A stretch of DNA of 64,000 nt, taken from positions 372,001 to 436,000 of the forward strand of contig JAXLYX010000009.1 in assembly GCA_046351215.1 (NCBI GenBank), written 5' to 3'. This stretch comes from JAXLYX01 sp046351215 (GTDB taxonomy: Bacteria > Myxococcota_A > Polyangia > Polyangiales > Houyiibacteriaceae). Shown here piece after piece: positions 26,270-35,377 of the stretch. Under the pieces are notes generated by a model. The model was not told where the DNA came from, searched no databases, and worked only from the letters and a program-made list of their open reading frames with translations. Both the position numbers and the translations under genes were made by a program. Each line of letters starts with the position of its first letter. Position 1 is the first letter of the stretch.

Positions 26270-27877
26270 TCAGTGGTGCGGGGGAGGCGTCGCCCCGCCC
26301 GGGGCGTGGTGGCCCTCGCCGGCCGCGGCCGCGCCGTGCCGGCCCTCCCGGGCCTCGTGCTCGGCTCCGCCTTCCTGCGTCTCGTCCTGCGGATGCATGC
26401 GGAGGATCGCGGCGTGCTGCACCGAGAGCAACGACTGCGGGGCGATGCCGCCTCCGATGCTGACGAGGGCGATCATCAGGCCGACGATCTGCTCGCGGGG
26501 GAGCAGGTCCTCGACGCCGCGTGCGGTCGAGCTGTGGTCGTCGCGCCGCGTTCCGCCGAGGAACGTACGGCTCCAGGCGTGCAGGATCGTGTAGCCGTTC
26601 AGCGCCGGGCCGAGGAGGCCGACGGCCGCGATGATCGGATGGATCGCGAAGGCCCCGTGCATCAGCAGGTCCTCGCCGACGAAGCTCAGCGATCCCGGGA
26701 AGCCGACCGAGGCGATGCCGAACACGAAGAAGAAGGTCGCCATCTGCGGCGTCGTCCGGATGAGGCCTCCGAACTCCTGCATCAGGCGCGAGCCCGTGCG
26801 GCCCTCGAGCGCCCAGGTGAGCAGGAGGAGGCCGGCGATGCCGCTGCCGACCGCGATGCCCTGGAGCATGGCGCCGGCGAGGCCCTCGGTGTCGTGCGCC
26901 GCGAGGCCGAGCATGATGAGCCCCGACTGGCTGATCGCCATGAACGCGATCTTCCGGCGGAGACCCCGCTGCACGTAGGCGAGCAGGGCCCCGTAGAGGA
27001 TCGTGATCATCGCCAGCGTCTGCAGCGGGAGCATGTACTTCGAGCACGCGACGGGCAGGAGCGGGAAGGCGATGCGGGCCAGCGTGTACGCGCCCACGTG
27101 GACGCTCGCGAGCATGACGCCGATGCCGAGCGGCCCTTCCTCGACCGTCATGGGCAGCCAGGAGTGGAAGGGGAAGAGGAAGCTCCGGACGAGCACGAAG
27201 ACGACGACGAGGGTGAAGACGGTCGCCTGCACGCCCGCGGGGATGCCCACGCGCTGCAGCTCGAGGAGGTCGAAGGGCGTGTCGAGCCCCTGCGCGCGTC
27301 CCTCGTGTCCGAGCATCATGACGGCGAAGACGAGCGGGATGGACCCCGCGAGCAGGTAGGCGCCGTAGATCGACGCCGCCCGCTCGCGCGTCGCCGAGCT
27401 GCCGTGCGTCGCGACGAGGAAGAATCCGGGGAGGAGCGCGAAGGTCGAGAACGCGAGGAAGACGCCGAGATCCATCGCCTCGAAGATGCCGAGCGTGGCG
27501 GCCTCGAGGAGGAGCACCGCCGCGAGGTAGCCGCGATCGAGCTCGTAGCGCGGCGCCGAGAGGAGGACCGAGAGCGTGAGGCCGGCCGTCATCGGCAGGA
27601 GCAGGATGCTGAGCCCGTCGACGCCCAGGCGGTACCGCACGCCGATGATCGGGAGGCGGAGCCCCGTCTCGACGAGCTGCATCGAGTCGAGGTCCTTCAC
27701 GAAGAGGAGGAGCGCGGCGAACGCGAGACCGAGGCCGAGCACCGCCGAGGAGATCGCGATGCGTCGGCTCGCGGCGACGTCGCGCACGGCGAGCACGAGG
27801 ATCGCTGCGAGCGTCGGGACGATCAGCAGGATCGAGAGGATGGGGATGCCGAAGTGGGTCGTGACGAGGGAAGGCAT
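26270..27877 (-). CDS. Proton-channel subunit, NuoM/MrpD-like (third gene of the dab operon)
   Basis: 535 residues and about 14 membrane helices of the proton-conducting antiporter family. Visible are the helix-7/8 core LFPFHSWLPMTVEEGPLGIG, a conserved Lys in GLRRKIAFMAISQSGLIMLG, and FGIASVGFPGSLSFVGEDLL as in NuoM/MrpD. The C-terminus is a cytosolic His-rich tail (EGHHAPGGATPPPHH) that might bind metal. Starts 8 bp after dabB on the same strand, so it is part of that operon. Canonical DAB pumps have only one such subunit (DabB), so a second, separately encoded channel is unusual. Its role, an additional proton path or replacement partner, is inference. Confidence 0.85.
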   Translation of the reverse strand: MPSLVTTHFGIPILSILLIVPTLAAILVLAVRDVAASRRIAISSAVLGLGLAFAALLLFVKDLDSMQLVETGLRLPIIGVRYRLGVDGLSILLLPMTAGLTLSVLLSAPRYELDRGYLAAVLLLEAATLGIFEAMDLGVFLAFSTFALLPGFFLVATHGSSATRERAASIYGAYLLAGSIPLVFAVMMLGHEGRAQGLDTPFDLLELQRVGIPAGVQATVFTLVVVFVLVRSFLFPFHSWLPMTVEEGPLGIGVMLASVHVGAYTLARIAFPLLPVACSKYMLPLQTLAMITILYGALLAYVQRGLRRKIAFMAISQSGLIMLGLAAHDTEGLAGAMLQGIAVGSGIAGLLLLTWALEGRTGSRLMQEFGGLIRTTPQMATFFFVFGIASVGFPGSLSFVGEDLLMHGAFAIHPIIAAVGLLGPALNGYTILHAWSRTFLGGTRRDDHSSTARGVEDLLPREQIVGLMIALVSIGGGIAPQSLLSVQHAAILRMHPQDETQEGGAEHEAREGRHGAAAAGEGHHAPGGATPPPHH

Positions 27878-27885
27878 GGGACCTC

Positions 27886-29385
27886 TCAGCGGCTCCCGAT
27901 GACGAGGACGATCACGGAGAGCACCGCGAACGCTCCCGAGAGGAGGAGGAAACGAGCGAGGGGATTGGCGGCCACGGCCCTCGCCCGGGAGCGGGCGCCG
28001 CCGTTCGCGACCGAGTCCGTGACGAGCCCGTGCGCCTCGTGGTCCTCCGCCTCGGCGACCACCCGCGTCTCGATCGCGGAGCCCGTCGGGAGGAGCAGCT
28101 GCTCGAGCCGGTCGAGGCGGAGCGCGAGCCAGGTGAGCGGCCAGACGAGGAAGCGCTCGAGGACCTCGTCGAGGTGGAACCGGGCGATGGCGAAGGCGTA
28201 GAGCCGAGGGGAGATCTGCTGCGCCTCGGCGGTGCTCGGCCAGTCGTAGAGGCGGCCGGTGTCCTGCGCGTCGCGCAGGGCCGAGGGCGCCCGCAGGAGC
28301 TGGTAGCCGCGGAGCACGGCGTGTGCACAGAGCAGGAAGAACGCGACGCCGTAGAAGCCGAGGCCGATGAGCGCGACCATCACGCCGATCTGACCCATCG
28401 CGGCGTACGCGAGGCGCGACTTCACGTCGGTCTGCACCCGTCCGACGATCTCGCCCTGGATCGCCGTGAGCACGCCGACGAGCACGATGCCCGCCTTCGC
28501 GATGGGGGAGAGCTCGAGCACGGGCGCCGAGCGGAGCAGGAGGTACACGCCGCCGTGGACCGAGATGGCGCCGTAGAAGAGCGCGCTCGAGGGCGTCGGG
28601 CCCTCCATCGCGCGGGGCAGCCAGTTGCCGAGCGGGAAGAGGGCGGACTTGCCCGACGCCGCGAAGAGGAGCGCGAGGCCGATGAGCGCCGCGCCGAGCG
28701 TCGTGACGTGCTCGGGGCCTCCGTGTCCCTCCGCGTGTCCGCCGAACACGAGGTCGGCGAACTCGGTCGAGAGACCCTCGGAGTGCATGATCAGGGTGGC
28801 CACGAGCAGGCCGGCGTCGGTGAAGCGATAGGTCGCGAACGCTCGGAGCGCGGCCTGCACCGGCTGCGTCCGATCGCGGAAGAACGCGATCAGGAGCGCG
28901 GAGCAGATGCCGACGATCTCCCAGCCGAAGAAGAGCGTCTCGTAGCTGTCGCCGAGGACGAGGAGCATCATCCCGGACGTGAAGAGCGAGGTCAGGAGGA
29001 AGAAGCGCGCATAGCCCTCTTCCTTGTGGAGGTAGGTCACGGCGAATCGGGCCATGACCCACGTCACGACCGTCGTGAGCAGCGCCATCGCCGACGACAG
29101 TCGGTCCACGAAGAGACCCACGCGGAAGCCGTAGTCGCCGACCTGGAACCACTGGCCGTAGTGGATCACCCACGCGTGCTGGGCGTTCGGGAAGAAGAAG
29201 GCGCAGACGAAGGCGTAGAGGGCCGCCACGACGGAGAGGCCGATCGCCGTGAGCGAGGCGCGCCCGATCAGGCGCTCGGTCATCGGCACGTGCAGCTTCC
29301 GGAGCAGCCCGAGCACGAGGAAGACCGAGGCCGGCCAGAAGGGCGCGGTCCCCACGAGGTAGCGAAGGAGGACGTCTCTAAGCAT
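27886..29385 (-). CDS. dabB: DabB: NuoL-like membrane subunit of DAB inorganic-carbon transporter
   Basis: 499 residues of the NADH-quinone-oxidoreductase subunit 5 family with about 13 helices: FFGWEIVGICSALLIAFF, GKSALFPLGNWLPRAMEGPT (proton-path Lys and Pro), and ALFYGAISVHGGVYLLLRSA. In DAB complexes this subunit is thought to conduct protons that drive DabA. Immediately downstream of dabA with an 8-nt overlap: ATG at 29385 lies inside the last codons of dabA, and the dabA stop is at 29380-29378, so translation is coupled. The pairing with DUF2309/DabA is what identifies it as DabB rather than a complex I subunit. Confidence 0.9.
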   Translation of the reverse strand: MLRDVLLRYLVGTAPFWPASVFLVLGLLRKLHVPMTERLIGRASLTAIGLSVVAALYAFVCAFFFPNAQHAWVIHYGQWFQVGDYGFRVGLFVDRLSSAMALLTTVVTWVMARFAVTYLHKEEGYARFFLLTSLFTSGMMLLVLGDSYETLFFGWEIVGICSALLIAFFRDRTQPVQAALRAFATYRFTDAGLLVATLIMHSEGLSTEFADLVFGGHAEGHGGPEHVTTLGAALIGLALLFAASGKSALFPLGNWLPRAMEGPTPSSALFYGAISVHGGVYLLLRSAPVLELSPIAKAGIVLVGVLTAIQGEIVGRVQTDVKSRLAYAAMGQIGVMVALIGLGFYGVAFFLLCAHAVLRGYQLLRAPSALRDAQDTGRLYDWPSTAEAQQISPRLYAFAIARFHLDEVLERFLVWPLTWLALRLDRLEQLLLPTGSAIETRVVAEAEDHEAHGLVTDSVANGGARSRARAVAANPLARFLLLSGAFAVLSVIVLVIGSR

Positions 29386-32300
29386 GAGCCTCTTCCCCGT
29401 GCCCTGCGGCGGGCTGCGGGTTCCGCCCGTCCGTTCCGACGAAGCAGAGCGGGAGGTAGTCTGGCCCCTTGCCCCGGTACCAGTCCATCGAACGCCGGAC
29501 GGTCGCCAGCTGCGGGGTCTCCTCCTTCCACGGGACGAAGCCGTGGCCGCGGACGAAGCGGTGCAGCTCGCCCGTCTCGGGATCGATCGTCACCAGGTGG
29601 AGCCATTCGTTGCCGACGAGCTCCTGGATCGCCGGTTGGTTCTCGTAGATCGTCGCGAGGTGCCGGGTCTCGGCCTCGCAGACGAGGAGGAGGCGCACGG
29701 GCTCGTGAAGCTCCACGCCCTGGCGCGGCAGGCCGATCTTGATGTCGCCGAGCGTGCCGTCCATGACGCCGAGCAGGCCTGCGAGGTTGTGGGGGAGCTT
29801 CGTGCCCGAGCCGAGCCTCGCGTCGTCGACGAGCGCGAAGTAGTACTGGAGACTGATGCCCGCTCCGACGGGGCCCGCCGCGAGCAGGATGCGCTCGAGG
29901 ATCTTACCTTCCGGATCGGTCGTCGGATCGTACGAGATGAGGAAGGCGCGCCGGTCGAGGTAGAGGCCCTGCGTGAGGCTGCGCCTTCCGATCACGCAGA
30001 TCGCGTTGCCCTGGTGGCCGAGCTCGGGGCGCGGCTGGGAGAGGTCGACCGCCCGGCTCCGGACGTGCTCGAGCGCCTCCTCGGGCGACGGATCCGAGGG
30101 CGCCGAGTCGAAGCGCCGGCAGCGCTCGTGCGCCGAGAGCTCGCAGGCGACGTCGAGCGCGCGCCGCAGCTGATCGAGGTCGCCGAGGTGCGTCTCGGGG
30201 ACGTTCTCGAGATCGTAGAGGATGACGGTGTCCGAGCAGGTGTCGTGCTCGGCGCCGATGAAGTGGGCGTCGTCCGGGATGTCGATGCCGACCTCGCGGA
30301 GGCCCGCGCGGACCTCGGGACGATTCGCCATGTGCGCGAACGCGCGGCCGTTCGGACCGCCGTGGCGGCCGCCGCACGCGCCGCAGTCGTAGGCGGCGAG
30401 GTGCGGGTTGTTCACGCTGTTCGAGCCGTGGCCGACGATGACCACGAGGCGCCCGAAGTGATGGACCATCCCCATGTTCTCGAGCGTCAGGCGGACGCGG
30501 ACGATCTCCTCCTCGGTGGTGAAGCCGATCTGCAGCTCGCCGTCCCGCTTCGGCTTCGACTCGTCCCGGGTGGTCGTGAGCTTCGTGTGGGGCATCGGGA
30601 AGAGGCGGTCCTCGAAGCGCCGGACCGCCTTCTGCGCGAGGGTCGGCGCGAGGATGCGCGTCGTGAACGGCGCCACGGCCAGGGGGCCGAGCGCGGCGGT
30701 GAGGATCGGCCCGGCGGGAAGCGTCCGCGTCCCGCGGTACACGCTGGAGCGGAACTTCGCCCACACCTCGCGCCGCTGCTTGCGGATCGCGAACGTCGCC
30801 TCGTGGCCGTCCTCCGCGACCTCGTCCACCTCGTGCCGCGGGTCGACGACGATCGGGCAAAGGGCCGAGCTCTCGAGGTCGTCGAGCGCCCGATAGCGGA
30901 TCGCGACGCCGAAGAAGCCCGCGACGGCCCAGGTCTCGAAGTCGTCCGACTGCTCCTCCATGTGCCGCCGGAAGGATTCCTCGCGATCGTCCATGCAGAA
31001 GATCAGCTGGAACCGGGGCCGCTTGCCGGGGCGCGTGGCCGTGGGGCCGACCCGACGGCGGTTCTGATCGAGTGCGCCGAGGAACTGACGGTACACGTGC
31101 TGCTCGTACGCTTCGTGCCAGACACGACGGCGCTCGAGCTCGTCGAAACGCTCGAGGCGACGGACGACGAAGAGCCGCTCGGTCATGCCGAGCCGCGCGA
31201 GCTCCGGCGTGGCGAGCCCCGCGAGCTGGCTCACCTGGAAGAGCACGTGGGCGGCGTCGAACTCCGAGCGATCGGGCGGCTCCACCCGCGCACCGAACTT
31301 CATGCGCACGTACTTCGTGATGCCGCGGATGGGTCCGTTCCATCCGAGGTGGCGGCTCGCGACCTCGCGGATGGCGTGCCGCTCGAGGACGAGCCGGACC
31401 GCGAGGTACTCCATCAGCGAGACGCGCGGCGCGCCCACGGCGAGCTCCTCGGGCCGGTGCTCGAGACGGTGGAAGAGGCCCGCCCAGCCCGGGAGCGCGA
31501 GCAGGACCCGCTCGACGTACTCGGTGTACGTGTCCGGCTTCACCCCGAGATCGTCGAGCGACGCGAGCACGAGATCGATCGCCGGCGTGTTCGCGTGGGT
31601 CGTCACGAGCTCGCGCGTGGCGTCCGCGATCCAGCCGCGCGAGACGAGGCCGTGGCCGAGCACCGAGCGCGTCGCCGCGAGGAAGCCGTCCTTCCTCCCG
31701 GGCAGCGTCCAGTCCGCCGAGCCCTGGTCGAGGAAGGACATGCAGAGGCGGATCATCAGCGGATCGACCCGTTCTCCCGGATGCTCGCCCGCGACGACGC
31801 CGAGCAGATCCGCGACGGTGCGATCGCGGCCCACGCGCGTCAGCAGGGGCGGATCGTCCGAGTACGTCGCCGAGACGGGAAGGGCGATGGCCGAGCAGTG
31901 CGCGTGGAGCGTGCCGACGGCGAGTTGCTCCGCATCGTGGGCGAGCAGCTCCTCGAGCTCGAGCAGGCTCGCTCCGATCTCGAGCGTGGCGCGGAGCACG
32001 GGGGAGGCCGCCGCGTGCTCGCGAGCGAGGTAGCGGGCGCGCGCCTCGGCGTCGCCCGGCGCCTCGCAACGCTCGTCCACGAGCGCGAGGTAGCCCTGCC
32101 GCTTCGCCTCCGGGATGCCGAGGCGATCGAGGAGGGCGGCGACCGGATCGGCGGGGCCGCCGAAGATGCGGGCGAAGAAACCCTTCCTCCGCTTCGGCTC
32201 GGCGTCCGGGAGCTCGTAGCCGACGAGCGCCTCGACCGCGTCGCGGAACGTCAGGTCGACGCCGACGCGATCGAGCAGTTCGCGCGCCCAGGCGGAGCTC

Positions 32301-32821
32301 TTGTTCGTCATCGCCGCGGCCAGGCCTTCCGGCACGTCGGTCCGGAACCGACGCCGGAGGCCCCGTTCGCTCGTCTGCCACGCGAGCGTCTCGGGCGTCT
32401 CCCGGTAGATGGGGTACCGGAGCGCGATCGAGTCGACCTCTTCGGCCGTGAGCTGCACCGAGAGGGCCACGTCGTCGCGCATGCCGCTCGTCAGATCCTC
32501 CGGCGTGCCGAGGTCGCGCCGGAGCCGGAGCGCGACGGAGAGGTCGGCTTCGTCGATGCGCCCGCGCCGGAATTCCTCGCGGTAGCGAGCCTCCGAGAAA
32601 TAGCCCTCCGCGCCCGTGCGCTTCCGCACGTGCTCGATCGCCTCGTGGAAGGGCATGTGCTGGAACAGCATCAGCTGGTTCAGCGCGACGAAATTGGAGA
32701 GCGCGCCCTGGTGGGGAAGGGACTTCGCCGCTTCGGTGAGGGCGGCCCGGAGGTCCGCTCGCCGGGACGCTTCGTCCTGGGGAGGGCGCGAGGGACGCAT
32801 CGAGACGCGGGGTGAAGCCAT
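29378..32821 (-). CDS. dabA: DabA (DUF2309): zinc-dependent catalytic subunit of DAB CO2 hydration pump
   Basis: 1147 residues, long for the family. The four zinc-site residues known from DabA are present: Cys609 and Asp611 in FCMDDRE, and His798 and Cys813 in VGHGS...YDCGACGG. The C-x-D pair and the 15-residue H-to-C spacing match the characterised Halothiobacillus protein. DabA resembles beta-carbonic anhydrase in its active site and, with DabB, is proposed to hydrate CO2 vectorially, trapping bicarbonate. A paired palindrome 29 bp upstream of the start is listed separately. No Rubisco or carboxysome genes are near, so the use here may be anaplerotic bicarbonate supply, pH or membrane-potential maintenance (inference). 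Confidence 0.93.
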   Translation of the reverse strand: MASPRVSMRPSRPPQDEASRRADLRAALTEAAKSLPHQGALSNFVALNQLMLFQHMPFHEAIEHVRKRTGAEGYFSEARYREEFRRGRIDEADLSVALRLRRDLGTPEDLTSGMRDDVALSVQLTAEEVDSIALRYPIYRETPETLAWQTSERGLRRRFRTDVPEGLAAAMTNKSSAWARELLDRVGVDLTFRDAVEALVGYELPDAEPKRRKGFFARIFGGPADPVAALLDRLGIPEAKRQGYLALVDERCEAPGDAEARARYLAREHAAASPVLRATLEIGASLLELEELLAHDAEQLAVGTLHAHCSAIALPVSATYSDDPPLLTRVGRDRTVADLLGVVAGEHPGERVDPLMIRLCMSFLDQGSADWTLPGRKDGFLAATRSVLGHGLVSRGWIADATRELVTTHANTPAIDLVLASLDDLGVKPDTYTEYVERVLLALPGWAGLFHRLEHRPEELAVGAPRVSLMEYLAVRLVLERHAIREVASRHLGWNGPIRGITKYVRMKFGARVEPPDRSEFDAAHVLFQVSQLAGLATPELARLGMTERLFVVRRLERFDELERRRVWHEAYEQHVYRQFLGALDQNRRRVGPTATRPGKRPRFQLIFCMDDREESFRRHMEEQSDDFETWAVAGFFGVAIRYRALDDLESSALCPIVVDPRHEVDEVAEDGHEATFAIRKQRREVWAKFRSSVYRGTRTLPAGPILTAALGPLAVAPFTTRILAPTLAQKAVRRFEDRLFPMPHTKLTTTRDESKPKRDGELQIGFTTEEEIVRVRLTLENMGMVHHFGRLVVIVGHGSNSVNNPHLAAYDCGACGGRHGGPNGRAFAHMANRPEVRAGLREVGIDIPDDAHFIGAEHDTCSDTVILYDLENVPETHLGDLDQLRRALDVACELSAHERCRRFDSAPSDPSPEEALEHVRSRAVDLSQPRPELGHQGNAICVIGRRSLTQGLYLDRRAFLISYDPTTDPEGKILERILLAAGPVGAGISLQYYFALVDDARLGSGTKLPHNLAGLLGVMDGTLGDIKIGLPRQGVELHEPVRLLLVCEAETRHLATIYENQPAIQELVGNEWLHLVTIDPETGELHRFVRGHGFVPWKEETPQLATVRRSMDWYRGKGPDYLPLCFVGTDGRNPQPAAGHGEEAHA

Positions 32822-32849
32822 GGAGGAGAAGCGCTCCGCCGTGTCAGAG

Positions 32850-32868
32850 CCGGACGGGGACCGTCCGG
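32850..32868 (-). promoter_or_regulatory. Perfect inverted repeat in the dabA leader
   Basis: CCGGACGG-gga-CCGTCCGG, an 8-bp perfect dyad 29 bp upstream of the dabA ATG, with outer arms GTGTC (32841-32845) and GACAC (32877-32881) on either side. It could be a repressor operator or a leader hairpin; nothing in the sequence tells which. Confidence 0.4.
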
Positions 32869-33048
32869 GTTCGACCCGACACGTTATGGGATACGGAGCG
32901 GCACCCTTTCGGGCAAATGAAGGTGGAGGCGCCCGAGGTCACGTCCCCAGGGTACCGGCTGCACGCCCGAACGCACGAATTCCGCTGGATCCGTGGCTCT
33001 CGGCCGTCCCCGTGCGCGGGTCCGCCGAACGTTAAATCCGTGTCAGCA

Positions 33049-34344
33049 TCAGTTCGTGACGTGAACCAACGTGCCCTGCTCGTCCGGCTGCGTGAAGACG
33101 CCGTGCAGCCCGGGGGGAAGGGCGGGGCTCGTCGCGAACTCGAAGAAGCGGCGTGCGTCGCGCGGGGCGAGATTCACGCATCCGTGGCTCGTCTTCAGCC
33201 CGAAGCGGTCGTGCCAGAAGGCGCCGTGGAGGGCGTAGCCGCCCTTGAAGTACATGACCCAGGGCACGTCCTGGATGAAGTAGGCCCCGCTCGGGTTGTC
33301 CTCGCTGTCCATCCGCGCCGTGATGTGTCGGGACTCCAGGCGGTAGGTGCCGGTCGGGGTCGGATGCTGGTCGTCGCCCGACGAGATCAGCGTCACGAAC
33401 TTCATCTCGCGTCCCTCGTAGAGCGCCGCGAACTGGTTCCGGAGGTCGACGTGGATCCAGCGCTCGCCCTCGTGGAGGCCGCTCGGCAGGCGCTCCACCT
33501 CGTGCACCCGCGCGACCTGCATGTACGGGATCCACTTGCCGCCCTCGACTTGGTACCAGACGCCGCCCTGCACGTTGCGCTGGCCGACGAGGGGGATGCG
33601 CGAGTGCCGCGCGATCGGCTCGCAGAAGGCGATGCCGGGCTGGCCGGGCGCGAGCGGGTTCGCGCAGAGCCGGGCCGTGGGATCGGTCACCCAGAGGAAG
33701 GGGAAGCGCATCTCCCGCGTGACGGGCACGCCCTCGAAATCGGGGGCGACCACGGGCGTCGTCCCCTCGCGCGGGATGAACCAGTACGTGATCCCGCGGT
33801 AGAGCTGGCGGTCGTAGATGTTCACCGCCTTGTCGAGGGTGAAGAAATAGCCCTCGCGCAGCGTGCGCATCACGTAGCGGTCGGCCGGTTCGCCCCTCGG
33901 CGGAGGACGGCGGTAGACCGGGACTCCGTCACGGGCGATCACCCGCGCGATGTTGTAGGGCATCGGTCGATCGAGCTTCGGCTGGAAGGGGATGAACCCG
34001 AGCTGCGGCTCGCCGTCGGTCTTCGTCCGGACGTCGGTTCCCTTCACCCATCCCGCGGCGCGGACCCGCCACCACGTCTCGCCGTTCACGTCGCGGCGGT
34101 CGCTGAGCGCGAAGCGGGCGCCCCAGCGGAGGATCCCTCGGACCCGGCTCTCGGCGTTCGGCTCGACGTGGACGTCCGCCTGCTCGATGGCGCAGATCCC
34201 CTGCGCGATGGTGGGCTCCGGCGGCGCGGCGGGGGGCGGCGGAGCCGGCGGCAGGAGACGCTCCCGCGGCCCTTCTTCGCGTCCGCCGCAGGCGGCGACG
34301 GCGACGAGGGCGACGAGCGCGAGGGCCGACCCGAACCGGAGCAT
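33049..34344 (-). CDS. L,D-transpeptidase (YkuD) lipoprotein with SH3-like N-region
   Basis: 431 residues. Lipoprotein signal (MLRFGSALALVALVAVAACGG) and a proline-rich linker, then an SH3-type stretch (about 50-100, CAIEQADVHVEPNAESRVRG). The C-terminal YkuD domain (about 290-431) carries the catalytic signature HDRFGLKTSHGCVNLAPRDA with nucleophile Cys389. It would make 3-3 peptidoglycan cross-links or anchor proteins to the wall in the periplasm. It is preceded (on its strand) by the divergent PlsC-type gene about 90 bp away. Starts at ATG 34344. Confidence 0.92.
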   Translation of the reverse strand: MLRFGSALALVALVAVAACGGREEGPRERLLPPAPPPPAAPPEPTIAQGICAIEQADVHVEPNAESRVRGILRWGARFALSDRRDVNGETWWRVRAAGWVKGTDVRTKTDGEPQLGFIPFQPKLDRPMPYNIARVIARDGVPVYRRPPPRGEPADRYVMRTLREGYFFTLDKAVNIYDRQLYRGITYWFIPREGTTPVVAPDFEGVPVTREMRFPFLWVTDPTARLCANPLAPGQPGIAFCEPIARHSRIPLVGQRNVQGGVWYQVEGGKWIPYMQVARVHEVERLPSGLHEGERWIHVDLRNQFAALYEGREMKFVTLISSGDDQHPTPTGTYRLESRHITARMDSEDNPSGAYFIQDVPWVMYFKGGYALHGAFWHDRFGLKTSHGCVNLAPRDARRFFEFATSPALPPGLHGVFTQPDEQGTLVHVTN

Positions 34345-34434
34345 CGCCCCCGCTTATCGCGGCCCCGGGAGCCGGTCAAACGCCGGGGGCCTCCGTGACC
34401 GAGCCGCCCGTTCGCGCTACCCTAGTCCCCCGTC

Positions 34435-35307
34435 ATGACGGAACCGCGCGGGAAGAAGCCCAAGTTCGAGGTCGACTGGCCGGAGATCACGCCGATCGAG
34501 CCGGACCCGATCTCCCTCAAGGATCGCCTCGTCTCGGTGGGCATGTGGAGCCTCGCCCTGCCCTGGCTCGCAGGCGGCACGGGCGCGATCTACCTCGCGC
34601 GGAAGTTCCTCACGACCGATCAGGCCGATCCGCTCGATCGCCTGTACATCAAGGGGCAGCTGGCGCTCACCGGGTGCAGCTGGAAGTCCGTGGTGCATCC
34701 GGGCGTGGATCCGAAGAAGCAGTACCTCTTCTTCCAGAACCACGTGAACAACCTCGATCACTGCACGATGTACAACGCGACCCCGCACTTCAAGCAGGGG
34801 GTCGAGCTCGCGGAGCACTTCGAGTACCCGTTCTACGGCCCCTTCATGAAGCAGCGCGGCACGCTCCCCGTCGTGCGCGGCTCGGCCGAGGGCCTGAAGA
34901 ACCTGATCAAGGGCATGCGCGCCGAGATCGAGCGCGGTCATTCGATCCTCGTCTTCCCCGAGGGCACGCGCACGACCACCGGGCGCGTCGGCCCGTTCAA
35001 GCCGGGCGTGTTCCGCATCGCCCTCGACCTCGGCGTGCCCATCGTCCCCGTCTCGGTGACGGGCATGTACGATTTCATGCGGAAGGGCTCGTACGTGCTC
35101 CGGCCGGGCTTCGACGTGACGGTCTTCTACGATCGTCCGATCCCGACCGAGGGGCTGCGCCACGACGACGTCCCGCGCCTGATGAAGCAGGTGCACGGCG
35201 TCATGTCGCGACGCGTGGACGACTACTGGCGCGCGCGCGGGAAGCTGCCGCCGCTCCCGACGGAGCCCCCGAGCGAGCCCGTCTCGGAGACCGCCGAGCT
35301 CGGATGA
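34435..35307 (+). CDS. 1-acyl-glycerol-3-phosphate acyltransferase (PlsC-like)
   Basis: 290 residues. LPLAT-type acyltransferase with the H-x4-D motif in NHVNNLDH (His103, Asp108) and the phosphate-binding FPEGTRT (about 180), then PIVPVSVTGMYDF. An early hydrophobic segment (about 38-58) may anchor it to the membrane. Likely acylates lysophosphatidate or a related lipid. A proline/glutamate-rich C-terminus is ordinary. Followed after 70 bp by the DUF2252 gene in the same direction. Confidence 0.85.
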   Translation: MTEPRGKKPKFEVDWPEITPIEPDPISLKDRLVSVGMWSLALPWLAGGTGAIYLARKFLTTDQADPLDRLYIKGQLALTGCSWKSVVHPGVDPKKQYLFFQNHVNNLDHCTMYNATPHFKQGVELAEHFEYPFYGPFMKQRGTLPVVRGSAEGLKNLIKGMRAEIERGHSILVFPEGTRTTTGRVGPFKPGVFRIALDLGVPIVPVSVTGMYDFMRKGSYVLRPGFDVTVFYDRPIPTEGLRHDDVPRLMKQVHGVMSRRVDDYWRARGKLPPLPTEPPSEPVSETAELG

Positions 35308-35377
35308 GCCGAGCCCGGCGGCGCGCCGGGCGAGCCGCGTATCGACGCACGCCCTCCGCATCGGCGATGCTGGGGCG

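Noticed and set aside
27886..29385. dabB as NuoL of respiratory complex I
   Set aside because: It overlaps a DabA gene and lacks nuo neighbours; the context fits DAB transporters.
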